A DNA stretch of 64,000 nucleotides, taken from Cupriavidus pauculus (GTDB lineage Bacteria; Pseudomonadota; Gammaproteobacteria; Burkholderiales; Burkholderiaceae). The notes below the pieces were generated by a model that saw only the letters and a list, made by a program, of their open reading frames with translations, had not been told where the DNA came from and searched no databases. Positions 1-9,193 of this stretch are shown piece by piece. Within the stretch, counting starts at the first letter, position 1. Each line of letters begins with the position of its first letter. The stretch covers positions 62,001 through 126,000 of the forward strand of contig NZ_CP044065.1 in the NCBI RefSeq assembly GCF_008693385.1, read 5' to 3'. The translations under genes and the position numbers were made by a program.

Positions 1-186
1 CACCGCGAGCGATTCGCCGCGCAGGCGCAATGCCACGCCCAGCGCCACGACGCCGCCGGCCATGCAGAGCAGGCGGAACCCGAGGGCCGGGAAATGGGCC
101 ACGCCGATCTTCATGACGGGCCAGTTGATGCCCCAGGCGAGCGTGAGAATGACGAGGAGGGTGAGACCGCGGCGGTCCAGAGTCAT
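1..186 (-). CDS. EamA/DMT-family transporter, N-terminal part only
   Basis: The gene runs off the left edge; only the first 62 codons are present, starting at the ATG whose complement lies at 184-186. The visible protein begins MTLDRRGLTLLVILTLAWG and continues with INWPVMKIG, a pattern typical of the first membrane helix of EamA (drug/metabolite exporter) proteins. A second hydrophobic helix (about residues 40-55) follows. This family moves small metabolites across the inner membrane; the substrate cannot be told. It is divergent from pyrF, sharing the 168-bp gap between them. Family assignment is fairly secure, function is not. Confidence 0.72.
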   Translation of the reverse strand, partial: MTLDRRGLTLLVILTLAWGINWPVMKIGVAHFPALGFRLLCMAGGVVALGVALRLRGESLAV

Positions 187-354
187 GGGCGGGCGGGCGC
201 TTGGCGGCATGCCGCAGCTTGCGCTTGTCTTGTTATCGAGGAGGGCGGGACGGCGGGTTCGACGCCATCTTGACGCCAACTTGACGCCAACCATAGCACG
301 CGGCGGTAGAATTGACGGCAACGACCCTGGCGTCATCCTGATATCGAGTCTCCC

Positions 355-1173
355 ATGACCTTCACCGAGCAGCTGTCCGCCGCATGGCAGCGCAACGATT
401 CCCTGCTGTGCGTCGGCCTGGACCCCGATCCCGCCAAGCTGCCGATGTCTCTCACGGGCGCGGGCGGCGCGATCTTTTCGTTCTGCCGTGAAATCGTCGA
501 TGCCACGGCCGACCTCGTCTGCGCGTACAAGCCGCAGATCGCGTATTTTCACTCGCAGCGTGCCGAGGACCAGCTCGAGCAGCTGATCGAATATATCCAC
601 GACGCGCATCCGGGGATCCCCGTGGTGCTCGACGCCAAGCGCGGCGATATCGGCTCCACGGCCGAGCATTACGCGATCGAAGCGTTCGAGCGCTACAAGG
701 CGGACGCGGTGACCGTGAGCCCGTACATGGGCTTCGACTCGATGGAGCCGTACCTTGCCCATCCGGGCCGCGGCGTGATCGTGCTGTGCCGCACGTCCAA
801 TGCGGGGGGATCCGACGTGCAGTTTCTGCAGGTGGACGGCAAGCCCGTGTATCAGGTGGTGGCCGAGTCCGCGCGCGAGCGCTGGAATACCAATGGCCAG
901 ATGGGCCTGGTGGTCGGCGCGACGTTCCCGGCCGAAATCGCGCGCGTGCGCCAGATCGTCGGCGATATGCCGCTGCTGATTCCCGGCATCGGCGCGCAGG
1001 GCGGCGATATCGAAGCCACGGTAAAGGCCGGCCGCACGGCGGACGGCACCGGCATGATGATCAATTCGTCGCGCGCCATCCTCTACGCAAGCCGCGACAA
1101 GGACTTTGCGGCGGCCGCCCGCAAGGTCGCGACGCAGACGCGCGACACGATCAACCGCTACCGTCACGGTTGA
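355..1173 (+). CDS. pyrF: Orotidine 5'-phosphate decarboxylase
   Basis: Decarboxylates OMP to UMP, the last step of de novo pyrimidine synthesis, in the cytoplasm. The 272-residue product is of the longer type-2 PyrF form. Residues 19-28 ([10 protein letters not shown]) form the first strand and phosphate region, and the catalytic Asp/Lys cluster [11 protein letters not shown] is at residues 93-103. The C-terminal PGIGAQGGD segment is the usual phosphate-binding loop. The start follows a 168-bp gap shared with the divergent EamA gene. The gene is convergent with pncC, with only 35 bp between them. Confidence 0.97.
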   Translation: MTFTEQLSAAWQRNDSLLCVGLDPDPAKLPMSLTGAGGAIFSFCREIVDATADLVCAYKPQIAYFHSQRAEDQLEQLIEYIHDAHPGIPVVLDAKRGDIGSTAEHYAIEAFERYKADAVTVSPYMGFDSMEPYLAHPGRGVIVLCRTSNAGGSDVQFLQVDGKPVYQVVAESARERWNTNGQMGLVVGATFPAEIARVRQIVGDMPLLIPGIGAQGGDIEATVKAGRTADGTGMMINSSRAILYASRDKDFAAAARKVATQTRDTINRYRHG

Positions 1174-1208
1174 TCATGAAAAAAGGGTGGCGTTATTGCC
1201 CCCTGGTC

Positions 1209-1706
1209 TTACGCTTCGTTCCGAATCAATTCCAGCAGTCCCCGCAACGCATGCTCCGCCGCCTGCCGGCGAATCTGACCGCGATCGCCGCGGAAGCGCT
1301 GGGTCGCGGTCAGCGTGGTAATGCGATTGCTCCAGCCGAAACAGACCATGCCGACCGGCTTCTCGGCGGTCCCGCCGCCGGGACCCGCCACGCCGGTGAT
1401 CGATAGCGATACCTGCGCCCGGCTGTTGAGCAGCGCACCCTCGGCCATGGCATGCGCCACTTCCTCGCTGACCGCGCCATGGTCGCGGATCAGCTTGGCC
1501 GGCACCCCGATCATCGTGCTCTTGGCCTCGTTCGAGTAGGTGACGAAGCCCCGCTCGAACCAGCCCGAGGAGCCCGAGATGTCGGTAATGGCGGCCGACA
1601 CGAGGCCGCCCGTGCAGGATTCGGCGGTGGCAAGCATCAGCGAGCGCTCGGAAAGCGCCACGCCGATCTGGACGGCAAGTTGGTCGAGCAGGCGACTGAC
1701 GGACAT
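1209..1706 (-). CDS. pncC: Nicotinamide-nucleotide amidohydrolase, stand-alone CinA C-terminal domain
   Basis: A 165-residue protein made of only the CinA C-terminal domain. In other bacteria this domain deamidates NMN to nicotinate mononucleotide for pyridine nucleotide recycling. Visible family motifs are TAESCTGG at about residues 27-34, the VTYSNEAK segment near residue 55 and GVAGPGGGTAEKPVG near residues 105-119. The N-terminal molybdopterin-binding-like domain of long CinA proteins is absent, which is common in Proteobacteria. The gene is read in the same direction as pgpA and thiL, about 40 bp downstream of pgpA, so the three probably form one transcript. Confidence 0.93.
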   Translation of the reverse strand: MSVSRLLDQLAVQIGVALSERSLMLATAESCTGGLVSAAITDISGSSGWFERGFVTYSNEAKSTMIGVPAKLIRDHGAVSEEVAHAMAEGALLNSRAQVSLSITGVAGPGGGTAEKPVGMVCFGWSNRITTLTATQRFRGDRGQIRRQAAEHALRGLLELIRNEA

Positions 1707-1746
1707 GGTCGTGAAATCGGCAGGGAATAAAGTACCGGGGAGGCGT

Positions 1747-2328
1747 TCAGAGCGAACGCCACAGCGCGAAGACGAGCAGCGTGTAGAACGCGGCGAGCAC
1801 GTCGTCGAACATCACGCCGAACGCGCCCATCAGGCCCGGACCCTTCAGCGTGCGGTCGTAGTAGCGGATCGGGGCGGGCTTGGCGATATCGAAGAGCCGG
1901 AACCACAGGAAGGCGGCGAACTGCCCCCAGAAGCCCGTCGGCATGACGAACAGCAGCACGATCCAGAACGCGACGATCTCGTCCCAGACCATGCTGCCAT
2001 GGTCGAAGACGCCCATGTCGCGCGCCGTGCGCTGGCACGCCCACAGGCCGGCCAGGAAGCTGCCCACGATGATCCAGAGCCAGGTCAGAGGATCGGTGGC
2101 GGGGTCCACCCACATCGAGATCACCACGAACGACAGCCAACCGTAGAGCGTGCCGACGGTGCCGGGGCTGACCGGCGACAGGCCGGAGCCGAAGCCGTAC
2201 GCGATCAGGCGTGCCGGATGGCCGAACATGAAGCGCGCGGTCGGTCGCGTGACGCGCACGGTCTGGCCCGCTTCGAGCGTGATGGGGTCGGCGCCGCCTG
2301 GAGCGGCGCCGGGTGGGTAGGCGGACAT
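1747..2328 (-). CDS. pgpA: Phosphatidylglycerophosphatase A
   Basis: Removes the phosphate from phosphatidylglycerophosphate to give phosphatidylglycerol at the inner membrane. The start chosen is the ATG at 2326-2328 (MSAYPPGAAPGG), giving 193 residues; the reading frame stays open upstream to 2427 but that stretch does not look like PgpA. Family hallmarks are GLSPVSPGTVGTL, the acidic WDEIVAFW motif, FRLFDIAKPAPI and the late GVMFDDVLAAFY segment. Several hydrophobic helices are visible. It lies between thiL and pncC on the same strand. No strong Shine-Dalgarno is seen at the chosen start. Confidence 0.93.
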   Translation of the reverse strand: MSAYPPGAAPGGADPITLEAGQTVRVTRPTARFMFGHPARLIAYGFGSGLSPVSPGTVGTLYGWLSFVVISMWVDPATDPLTWLWIIVGSFLAGLWACQRTARDMGVFDHGSMVWDEIVAFWIVLLFVMPTGFWGQFAAFLWFRLFDIAKPAPIRYYDRTLKGPGLMGAFGVMFDDVLAAFYTLLVFALWRSL

Positions 2329-2463
2329 CTTGAAATCGGCTCGGTATCTAATGTTTTTGTCAGGCAGCCCGCAGGAAAGCGGGCCGCGCATGGCGGCATC
2401 ATGACACGGCTTGCGTCGCCCCGTCATGCAGTAACGTCCGACCGGCGGGGTCGGCAGTCGCGG

Positions 2464-3477
2464 TCAGGGCGAAGCGAAGTGATCGAACCCCGCGCCGTCG
2501 AACCGGCAGGGATTGCCGTCGCGATCGACGAGCCGAAGTCCCGCCTCCGGCGTGATGGCGCCGACACGCGTCAGCGGCAGGCCGAGGCGCGTGGCGATGC
2601 CCGCGAGGGTCTCGCGCGCATCGGCCGGCGCCGTGAAGCAGAGCTCGTAGTCGTCGCCGCCGGTCAGCGTGCACAGCCGCTGGCAGTCCACGGGCTGGTT
2701 CGCGAGGATGTCCGAGCGCGGCAGCGCATCGACGTCGAGCCATGCGCCGACGGCCGAGCGGTCGAGGATATGTCCGAGGTCGCCCACGAGGCCATCCGAA
2801 ATATCGAGTGCCGCATGCGCAACACCGCGCAGCGCCAGCCCGAGCGCGACGCGCGGCGTCGGCGTGTCCATGCGCGGCCGTACCGCGGTGAAATCGGGTT
2901 CGGGCAGCAGCCATTCGCCGCGGAAGTCGCCGAGCGCGAGGCGCGCGTCGCCGAGCGTGCCCGAGATCCAGATATCGTCGCCGGGCCGTGCGGCATCGCG
3001 CCGCAGCGCCTGGCGCGGCGGCACGTCCCCGAACACGGTGATCGACAGCGTCAGCGGCCCGCGCGTCGTATCGCCGCCAATCAGCTCGCAACCGTGCAGA
3101 TCGGCAAGTTCCAGCATGCCGGCCGCGAGTTCCGCGAGCCACGGCGCTTCGGCGCTGGGAAGCGCGAGCGCGAGCGTGAAGGCGCGCGGCTCCGCGCCCA
3201 TCGCGGCGAGGTCCGACAGGTTGACCGCCAGCGCCTTGTGGCCGAGCGAGCGCGGCGGGACGTCCGGAAAGAAATGCCGGCCGGAGACGAGCATGTCCGT
3301 GCTGATCGCCAGTTGATGGCCGGGTCGCCCCTCGATCAGCGCGCAGTCGTCACCGACGCCGAGCGCGGCCTTGTGGACCGGGCGCGTGAAATAGCGGCGG
3401 ATCAGGTCGAACTCGGATAAGCGATCGGGGGGAGGGGCGGCGAGAGCGGGGGCGGGAGGGGAGGCGGGAGGGGGCAT
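2464..3477 (-). CDS. thiL: Thiamine-monophosphate kinase
   Basis: Phosphorylates thiamine monophosphate to the cofactor thiamine diphosphate. The ATG at 3475-3477 gives 337 residues; an upstream ATG at 3546 would add 23 residues unlike the family. After a Pro/Ala-rich leader of about 17 residues come SEFDLIRRYF, the ATP/Mg motif GVGDDCALI (residues 40-48) and VNLSDLAAMGAEPRAF, all typical of ThiL. The GDDYELCF segment marks the C-terminal domain. The Pro-rich leader is unusual and may be a local annotation-sensitive extension. It is divergent from maeB and first in the thiL-pgpA-pncC run. Confidence 0.94.
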   Translation of the reverse strand: MPPPASPPAPALAAPPPDRLSEFDLIRRYFTRPVHKAALGVGDDCALIEGRPGHQLAISTDMLVSGRHFFPDVPPRSLGHKALAVNLSDLAAMGAEPRAFTLALALPSAEAPWLAELAAGMLELADLHGCELIGGDTTRGPLTLSITVFGDVPPRQALRRDAARPGDDIWISGTLGDARLALGDFRGEWLLPEPDFTAVRPRMDTPTPRVALGLALRGVAHAALDISDGLVGDLGHILDRSAVGAWLDVDALPRSDILANQPVDCQRLCTLTGGDDYELCFTAPADARETLAGIATRLGLPLTRVGAITPEAGLRLVDRDGNPCRFDGAGFDHFASP

Positions 3478-3584
3478 GGCGTTCGGGACAGGGAGGGTCG
3501 AGCGCCGTGGAGAATACGGCTGGTCAAGCCCAGCGGCATGCGGCATATTGTACCGAAACGCAAAGCTGCCCCGCGTAAAACGCT

Positions 3585-3609
3585 TATTGTGAAATAATAT
3601 TTCACAATA
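3585..3609. promoter_or_regulatory. Perfect 25-bp palindromic operator candidate upstream of maeB
   Basis: Two 11-bp arms (TATTGTGAAAT and ATTTCACAATA) flank an AAT centre. The right arm runs directly into TATAAA at 3608-3613, a good sigma-70 -10 box for maeB, whose ATG is about 100 bp downstream. The overlap with a promoter suggests a repressor or activator site. The cognate regulator cannot be named from sequence. Confidence 0.6.
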
Positions 3610-3711
3610 TAAAATGCGAGGCTCTTATACAGAGAGACAGCGGGTACGGAGCCGGCCCGCTTCGGTCCCCGTCACATTCACGTGCGGCTCCACCGATCGG
3701 AAGATGCGCAG

Positions 3712-6036
3712 ATGACAAGTCCTCAGCAGTCCCCGTCCCAAGACGACCTGAAACAACAGCAGCGTGAGGCGCTGCGCAAGGCCGCACTCGAATATCACGA
3801 GTTTCCGACGCCGGGCAAGATTTCCGTTACCCCCACCAAGCCGCTTTCGAACCAGCGCGACCTGGCGCTGGCCTATTCGCCGGGCGTCGCCGCCGCGTGC
3901 GAGGAAATCGTTGCCGATCCGGCCAACTCCTTCCGCTACACCGCGCGTGGCAACCTCGTGGCCGTGATCACCAACGGTACCGCCGTGCTGGGTCTCGGCG
4001 ACATCGGTGCCGCGGCATCGAAGCCCGTGATGGAAGGCAAGGGCGGCCTGTTCAAGAAGTTCGCCGGCATCGACGTGTTCGATATCGAGATCGACGAGAA
4101 GGATCCGGAAAAGCTCGTCGATATCATCGCCTCGCTCGAACCGACGTTCGGCGGTATCAACCTCGAGGACATCAAGGCCCCCGAGTGCTTCTACGTCGAG
4201 CGCAAGCTGCGCGAGCGGATGAAGATTCCCGTCTTCCACGACGACCAGCACGGTACCGCGATCGTGGTCGGTGCGGCCGTGATCAACGGCCTCAAGGTCG
4301 TGGGCAAGGATATCTCCAAGGTGAAGCTGGTGGCCTCGGGCGCCGGTGCGGCCGCGCTGGCCTGCCTGGACCTGCTCGTGGACATGGGCATGAAGCTCGA
4401 GAACATCTGGGTCACCGATATCGCCGGCGTCGTGTACGAGGGCCGTACCGAGCTGATGGATCCGGAGAAGTCCCGCTTCGCGCAGAAGACCGACAAGCGC
4501 AAGCTGGCCGAAGTCATCGATGGCGCCGACATCTTCCTGGGCCTGTCCGCCGCGGGCGTGCTCAAGCCCGAGATGGTCAAGGGCATGGCCGAGAACCCGC
4601 TCGTGCTGGCCCTCGCCAACCCGAATCCGGAAATCATGCCGGAGCTCTGCAAGGAAGTCCGTCCCGACGCGATCATCGCCACGGGCCGTACCGACTACCC
4701 GAACCAGGTCAACAACGTTCTCTGCTTCCCGTTCATCTTCCGCGGCGCGCTCGATTGCGGCGCCACGACGATCACGCGTGAAATGGAGATTGCCGCCGCC
4801 AACGCGGTCGCCGAGCTCGCGCGCCAGGAGCAGAGCGATGTCGTGGCCTCGGCCTACGGCATCCAGGACCTGTCGTTCGGCCCCGAATACCTGATTCCGA
4901 AGCCGTTCGACCCGCGCCTGATCGTCACGATCGCGCCGGCCGTGGCCGAGGCTGCCGCCAAGGGCGGCGTGGCCGCGCGTCCCATCGAGGACATGGACGC
5001 CTACAAGCTGCAGCTGCAGCAGTTCGTGTACCACTCGGGCACGCTGATGAAGCCGATCTACGCGGCCGCGCGCAAGGTGGAGATGGAGCGCAAGCGCATC
5101 GTCTTCGCCGAGGGCGAGGAAGAACGCGTGCTGCGCGCGGTGCAGGTCATCGTCGACGAGAAGCTGGCCAACCCGATCCTGATCGGCCGTCCGGCCGTGC
5201 TGACGCACCGCATCGAACGCTTCGGCCTGCGCCTGCGCATGGGCGTCGATTTCACGGTGGTGAACCCCGAGCACGACGAACGTTTCCGCGACTACTCGGA
5301 GACGTACTACAAGATGATGGCGCGCGAGGGCATCACGCCGCAGTACGCCAAGCTGGAAATGCGCCGCCGTACCACGCTGATCGGCGCGATGCTGATCAAG
5401 AAGGGCGAGGCCGACGGCATGATCTGCGGCACCGTGAGCAACACGGCCGCGCATCTGCGTTACATCGACCAGGTCCTGGGCGGCACGCACTGCGTGTACG
5501 CGGCGATGAACGGCCTGGTCCTGCCGGGCCGCCAGATCTTCCTCGTGGACACGCACGTCAATATCGATCCGACGCCGAACCAGCTGGCCGAGATCACGAT
5601 CATGGCGGCCGAGGAGCTCAAGCGCTTCGGCATCGAGCCGAAGGTCGCGCTGCTGTCGCATTCGAACTTCGGTTCGTCGGATTCGCCGTCGGCGATCAAG
5701 ATGCGCGACACGCTCAAGATCCTGCGCGATCGCGCGCCGGATCTCGAGGTCGATGGCGAAATGCACGGCGACAGCGCGCTCGACCAGAAGCTGCGCGATT
5801 CGCTGGTGCCGGATGGCGCGCTGAGCGGCGAGGCCAATCTGCTCGTCTGCCCGAACATCGACGCGGCGAATATCTCGTACAACCTGCTGAAGGTTGCCGC
5901 GGGGAACAACGTGGCGATCGGTCCCATCCTCCTGGGTGTGAACGGTCCGGTACATATCCTGACCCCGTCCGCCACGGTGCGCCGCATCGTCAACATGACG
6001 TCCCTCGTGGTCGTCGACGCGGCCGCCAAGCGCTAA
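3712..6036 (+). CDS. maeB: NADP-dependent malic enzyme with phosphotransacetylase-like C-terminal domain
   Basis: Oxidatively decarboxylates malate to pyruvate, making NADPH. The start [10 protein letters not shown] at 3712 gives 774 residues, close to the usual length of the large MaeB form; the frame is open 30 bases further up. Residues about 30-170 are the malic N-terminal domain ([16 protein letters not shown]), about 170-410 the nucleotide-binding domain ([14 protein letters not shown]), and about 430-774 the phosphate acetyl/butyryltransferase-like domain, which is regulatory in known enzymes. A stem-loop terminator follows. A palindrome overlapping the promoter region suggests transcriptional control. 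Confidence 0.96.
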   Translation: MTSPQQSPSQDDLKQQQREALRKAALEYHEFPTPGKISVTPTKPLSNQRDLALAYSPGVAAACEEIVADPANSFRYTARGNLVAVITNGTAVLGLGDIGAAASKPVMEGKGGLFKKFAGIDVFDIEIDEKDPEKLVDIIASLEPTFGGINLEDIKAPECFYVERKLRERMKIPVFHDDQHGTAIVVGAAVINGLKVVGKDISKVKLVASGAGAAALACLDLLVDMGMKLENIWVTDIAGVVYEGRTELMDPEKSRFAQKTDKRKLAEVIDGADIFLGLSAAGVLKPEMVKGMAENPLVLALANPNPEIMPELCKEVRPDAIIATGRTDYPNQVNNVLCFPFIFRGALDCGATTITREMEIAAANAVAELARQEQSDVVASAYGIQDLSFGPEYLIPKPFDPRLIVTIAPAVAEAAAKGGVAARPIEDMDAYKLQLQQFVYHSGTLMKPIYAAARKVEMERKRIVFAEGEEERVLRAVQVIVDEKLANPILIGRPAVLTHRIERFGLRLRMGVDFTVVNPEHDERFRDYSETYYKMMAREGITPQYAKLEMRRRTTLIGAMLIKKGEADGMICGTVSNTAAHLRYIDQVLGGTHCVYAAMNGLVLPGRQIFLVDTHVNIDPTPNQLAEITIMAAEELKRFGIEPKVALLSHSNFGSSDSPSAIKMRDTLKILRDRAPDLEVDGEMHGDSALDQKLRDSLVPDGALSGEANLLVCPNIDAANISYNLLKVAAGNNVAIGPILLGVNGPVHILTPSATVRRIVNMTSLVVVDAAAKR

Positions 6037-6060
6037 GCACGCCTTTCAGCACAGCCGTAT

Positions 6061-6088
6061 GAAAAAGCCGGGTCCGCCCGGCTTTTTC
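6061..6088 (+). terminator. Rho-independent terminator after maeB
   Basis: AAAAAGCCGGG, a short loop, then CCCGGCTTTTT: an 11-bp perfect stem including the A and T tracts, 25 bp after the maeB stop codon. Being A/T-flanked on both sides it could act in either direction. Confidence 0.9.
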
Positions 6089-6238
6089 ATTGTGTAATGG
6101 TTGCAATGTAAGTGTGTGCACACATATCAATAACATATTGAAACAATTGAAGAATTCCGGCGGCCACCCCTGCGGGGATTGATTAATCCGCGCCGGACGC
6201 GTAACCTTACGCCTTTGAATACTGGCGGAGTCCCCACG

Positions 6239-6679
6239 ATGGCGAGAAGGCTGGCCCACGCATTGTCAGGGTTGGTGCTACGCGCTTCGTTGGCGGCTTC
6301 GCTGGCCGCTTCGGTGACCTTCGGCGCCGCGTTCTCGCTGGCGCCGCTGGACGCCATGGCCAGGCAGGCGCAGTCGGATGTGGCGGCGGGCATGGCGGGA
6401 ACCATCGCCGTGCAGCAGTTGCCCAACGAGGCGCAGCGTACGCTGGAACGTATTCAATCCGGCGGACCGTTCCCGTATGACAAGGATGGATCGCGGTTCG
6501 GCAATTACGAACGCATCCTGCCCCAGCAATCGCGCGGGTATTACCGCGAGTACACCGTCAAGACGAATAGCCGGAACCGGGGAGCAAAGCGCATCGTATG
6601 CGGTGGTGATCAACGCGCCGCCAACGATTGCTATTACACGGAAGACCACTACAACAGCTTCAAACGGATAACCAAATGA
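6239..6679 (+). CDS. Secreted guanyl-specific ribonuclease of the barnase/RNase Sa type
   Basis: The 146-residue product has a hydrophobic N-terminal segment (residues 8-36, preceded by two arginines) that looks like a signal peptide or anchor. It is followed by a microbial ribonuclease fold. The region from residue 84 (SRFGNYERILPQ, then GYYREYTV, RIVCGG and EDHYNSF) matches RNase Sa/N1 family signatures. Likely catalytic residues are E91, R103, R118 and H137; C121 and C131 could form a disulfide. A GGAG lies about 10 bases before the ATG. The stop overlaps the start of the inhibitor gene (ATGA). Such enzymes cleave single-stranded RNA after G. Confidence 0.88.
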   Translation: MARRLAHALSGLVLRASLAASLAASVTFGAAFSLAPLDAMARQAQSDVAAGMAGTIAVQQLPNEAQRTLERIQSGGPFPYDKDGSRFGNYERILPQQSRGYYREYTVKTNSRNRGAKRIVCGGDQRAANDCYYTEDHYNSFKRITK

Positions 6680-7284
6680 CGACTGACATTTTCGGATTGG
6701 GCGACGCCCTTGCCGCCCGCGACGAGCGCGGCGCCGGAGATGGCTGGCATCGGGCCCAGCATCAGGCCCAGAACCTCTACGACAATGTGCTGATGATGCC
6801 CCGACAAGAGCTCACGCACGGACTACCGCCCGCATGCGCGCCGATCGTGGTGCCCGGGTCCGAAGACGGCACCAACGAGGGAGCCATGAACCTGTTCAAG
6901 ACGGTGCGCCCGAACATCGTCCAGTCGATCCGCGCGTTCCGCGTGCCCGAGCTGGCCCAGGCGGCCGCTGCCCTCAACCAGCATTTCCTCTACGCGAACT
7001 GCGCGAACTGCCAGAGCAAGGCGGAGATCCTGGAGACGATCGCTACCGAGTTCCTGTTCCCGAAGCATTTCGGCAAGAATTTCGACGCGCTGTCGGACTG
7101 CCTGACCGACATGATCCACAAGGCCGGCCCGCAGCCGGGCTTCGTGATCGTGCTGGAAGGCCTGCCGATCGCGCAGAAGTTCGACAAGGAAGCGCGCGAG
7201 GTCCTGCTCGACGTGTTCCGCGACGCCGCCGAGTTCTGGGGCGAGCGCAAGGTGCAGTTCCGCGTCTTCTACTCGTTTGCGTGA
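6676..7284 (+). CDS. Barstar-family ribonuclease inhibitor
   Basis: The C-terminal half carries the barstar signature: KAEILETIATEFLFPKHFGK followed by NFDALSDCLTDM, then an ENVLEGL-like strand and an acidic end. Barstar binds and blocks barnase-type ribonucleases in the cytoplasm, and here it directly follows one with an ATGA overlap. Starting at 6676 the protein is 202 residues, far longer than the roughly 90-residue classical barstar. A second ATG at 6886 (MNLFKTVRPN) has a better Shine-Dalgarno (GAGGGAG at 6877-6883) and would give 132 residues. Which start is used is open. The 70-codon N-terminal stretch has fairly high GC3, so it may be translated. Confidence 0.87.
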   Translation: MTTDIFGLGDALAARDERGAGDGWHRAQHQAQNLYDNVLMMPRQELTHGLPPACAPIVVPGSEDGTNEGAMNLFKTVRPNIVQSIRAFRVPELAQAAAALNQHFLYANCANCQSKAEILETIATEFLFPKHFGKNFDALSDCLTDMIHKAGPQPGFVIVLEGLPIAQKFDKEAREVLLDVFRDAAEFWGERKVQFRVFYSFA

Positions 7285-7318
7285 TGACGCTGCACGCTAC
7301 CGATTACGCCGCCGATGC

Positions 7319-7347
7319 AAAAACGCCCGCCTGAAGCGGGCGTTTTG
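7319..7347. terminator. Bidirectional terminator between the barstar and YidB-type genes
   Basis: AAAACGCCCGC and GCGGGCGTTTT form an 11-bp perfect stem around a short loop. It sits between two convergent genes, so it can serve both. Confidence 0.88.
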
Positions 7348-7365
7348 CTTTGCGGCGACGGCCGC

Positions 7366-7968
7366 TCAGGCGTCCGGTACGCGGCCGTCGGGCGTCAGCC
7401 GGTCGATCAGCTCCGGTAGCCCGGCGCTGAGGCTGGCCGCCACATCCTCGTGCGACATTCCCGTGGTTTCGGCGAGCGATTGCAGCGCGCCGCTGCCGCC
7501 GAGCGCATTCGACAGCTCCGACGGGCTGATCGCCTCGTTGCTGCCGGTCCCGATCCACGAATCCACCTGATGGCCCAGTCCGGCCTGCGCGAGCACGTCG
7601 CGCAGCGCGCCGATGCCGCCCGCGGCGGCCCCCATGGCCTGCGCGCTGCCGGCCGCCTCGCCCTGGCCGCCCAGCAGGCCGCCCAGCAGCGAGCCGAGGT
7701 CGAGTCCGCCGGGCGCGGGTGCGCTGCCGCCGCCGAGCATGCCGCCAAACACACCACCCAATGCGCCGCCCAGTCCACCACCCAATCCACCACCAGGAGC
7801 GCCCGCCGTCGCGCCGTCCTTGTTGCGCATGGCCAGCATCGCCAGCAATCCCAGCGCCATCATGATCTTCGGGTCGAGCCCGCCGGCGCCCTGATTGCCT
7901 TGCGCGTCGCCCTGATGGCCGCCTAATTGGCCCAGCACGCCACCGAGTACGCTATCGAGTAGTCCCAT
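7366..7968 (-). CDS. YidB/DUF937-family protein
   Basis: A 200-residue protein starting MGLLDSVLGGVLGQLGG; the start at 7966-7968 is preceded by an AGGAG-type site (complement of the bases near 7975). Residues 58-105 are extremely Gly-rich (repeats of GGGLGG, GGMLGGG and GLLGG). The C-terminal domain (GIGALRDVLAQAGL, VDSWIGTGSNEAISPSELSNAL) matches the DUF937/YidB fold, whose function is not established. The frame is open upstream but the added residues look non-coding. It is transcribed toward the barstar gene. Confidence 0.85.
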   Translation of the reverse strand: MGLLDSVLGGVLGQLGGHQGDAQGNQGAGGLDPKIMMALGLLAMLAMRNKDGATAGAPGGGLGGGLGGALGGVFGGMLGGGSAPAPGGLDLGSLLGGLLGGQGEAAGSAQAMGAAAGGIGALRDVLAQAGLGHQVDSWIGTGSNEAISPSELSNALGGSGALQSLAETTGMSHEDVAASLSAGLPELIDRLTPDGRVPDA

Positions 7969-8003
7969 GATCGACTCCTTGCAGGTGAGTAACGGAGAGG
8001 CCG

Positions 8004-8759
8004 TCAAAATCCGCCGAGCACGGCGTTCAGCGTCGCCAGGCAGGCCAGCCCGGCGGTTTCGGTGCGCAGGATGCGCGGTCCCAGTGACACCGCGGTGAAG
8101 CCCGCGCGCAGTGCCATGTCTTCTTCCTCGGGCGCCAGCCCGCCTTCCGGGCCGATCAGCAGCGTCACGCCGCCGGCCAGCCAGGCCTCGCGCTCCGCCG
8201 CCGCGAGCGCCGGCAGCGACGCGGTGGCGCGCGGCGATACCAGCAGCCGCGCGTGCGGCGAGGGCGAGGGCGAGGGCGGGGCCGCAAGCCATGCCTCCAC
8301 GGTAGCTACCGGCGCGAGCGCCGGCAAGCGATTGCGGCCGCATTGCTCGCAGGCCGCGGCAATCAGCGCCTGCCAGTGCGCCTCGCGCTTTGCCGCGCGC
8401 TCGCCGTTCAGCCGTACCACCGAGCGGTGGGCCTGCAGCGGCTGGATCGCGGAGACGCCGAGTTCCACGGCTTTCTCGATCAGCCAGTCCATCTTGTCGC
8501 CGCCGGCCAGGCCCTGCGCCAGCGTGACGCGGAACGGCAGTTCGGCTTCGGCGGTATCGTGCGCGCCGATCTGGACCACGGCGCGGCGCTTGCCGAGCTC
8601 GACCAGCGTGGCCGCGTGGCTGCCGCCGTGGCCGTCGAACAGGGTCACGGCGTCACCAGGCGCCAGACGCAGCACCTGCGCATGGCGGACGACGGTTTCG
8701 GGCAATTCCAGCATGGCGTCGGCGGCGAGGGCCGCTTCGACGTAAAAACGGGGAGGCAT
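8004..8759 (-). CDS. rsmE: 16S rRNA (uracil-1498-N3)-methyltransferase
   Basis: A SPOUT-class methyltransferase that modifies U1498 of 16S rRNA. The 251-residue product starts [11 protein letters not shown], with the PUA-like N-terminal domain (residues 1-70) and a trefoil-knot SAM-binding end: [17 protein letters not shown] and [17 protein letters not shown] are classic RsmE motifs. The middle contains [20 protein letters not shown]. The length is normal. The start overlaps the stop of the upstream VOC gene by one base, suggesting co-translation. Confidence 0.95.
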   Translation of the reverse strand: MPPRFYVEAALAADAMLELPETVVRHAQVLRLAPGDAVTLFDGHGGSHAATLVELGKRRAVVQIGAHDTAEAELPFRVTLAQGLAGGDKMDWLIEKAVELGVSAIQPLQAHRSVVRLNGERAAKREAHWQALIAAACEQCGRNRLPALAPVATVEAWLAAPPSPSPSPHARLLVSPRATASLPALAAAEREAWLAGGVTLLIGPEGGLAPEEEDMALRAGFTAVSLGPRILRTETAGLACLATLNAVLGGF

Positions 8760-9193
8760 CAGGGGGTATCGCGGGGGTTGTCGGGTTGTGCGAGGTGTTT
8801 GCCGAAGCCCCAGCGGTAGCCGTCCGGGTCCTCGACCATGCAGTAGCGGTCGCCCCAGAACTGGTCCGCGGGCGGCATGACGCTGGTGGCGCCCGCGGCG
8901 ATCGCGCGCGCGAACATCGCATCGACGTCCTCGCAGTACACGTAGAACGTCTGCGACGCTTCCACGCCGAGCGAGCGCGGCGTGCGCGCGGTGCTGCCCC
9001 AGGCGCCCTCGGGCGCGAACATCACCACGAGCTGGCCCTGGTAATGCATTTCCGCGTGCGTCGGCACGCCGTTCTCGTCGAGGACGTTGTGGGCCGTGAA
9101 GCCGAACGCGCGGCTGTAGAAATCGAGCGCGGCACGTCCGCTGGCGACCGTCAGGTAGGGGGTGAGCCAGGGCGTATTGGGCGGTCTGGTCAT
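8759..9193 (-). CDS. VOC-superfamily (glyoxalase/bleomycin-resistance-like) protein
   Basis: A 144-residue protein of the PhnB/YdcF-like branch of the vicinal oxygen chelate superfamily: [24 protein letters not shown] at the N-terminus, [19 protein letters not shown] in the middle and a C-terminal [17 protein letters not shown] motif. These proteins are small metal-binding enzymes or ligand binders; the substrate is unknown. It shares one base with rsmE (TGATG-type junction) and so is probably in the same transcript, the first gene of the pair. Confidence 0.82.
   Translation of the reverse strand: MTRPPNTPWLTPYLTVASGRAALDFYSRAFGFTAHNVLDENGVPTHAEMHYQGQLVVMFAPEGAWGSTARTPRSLGVEASQTFYVYCEDVDAMFARAIAAGATSVMPPADQFWGDRYCMVEDPDGYRWGFGKHLAQPDNPRDTP

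Noticed and set aside
187..354. Promoter from the repeated TTGACG motifs before pyrF
   Set aside because: TTGACG occurs twice at 270-286 but the nearest -10 (TAGAAT at 307-312) is 20 bp from the closer copy, too far for a confident call.
1540..3420. 626-codon plus-strand frame across pncC, pgpA and thiL
   Set aside because: Antisense to three genes with clear motifs; no domain recognised.
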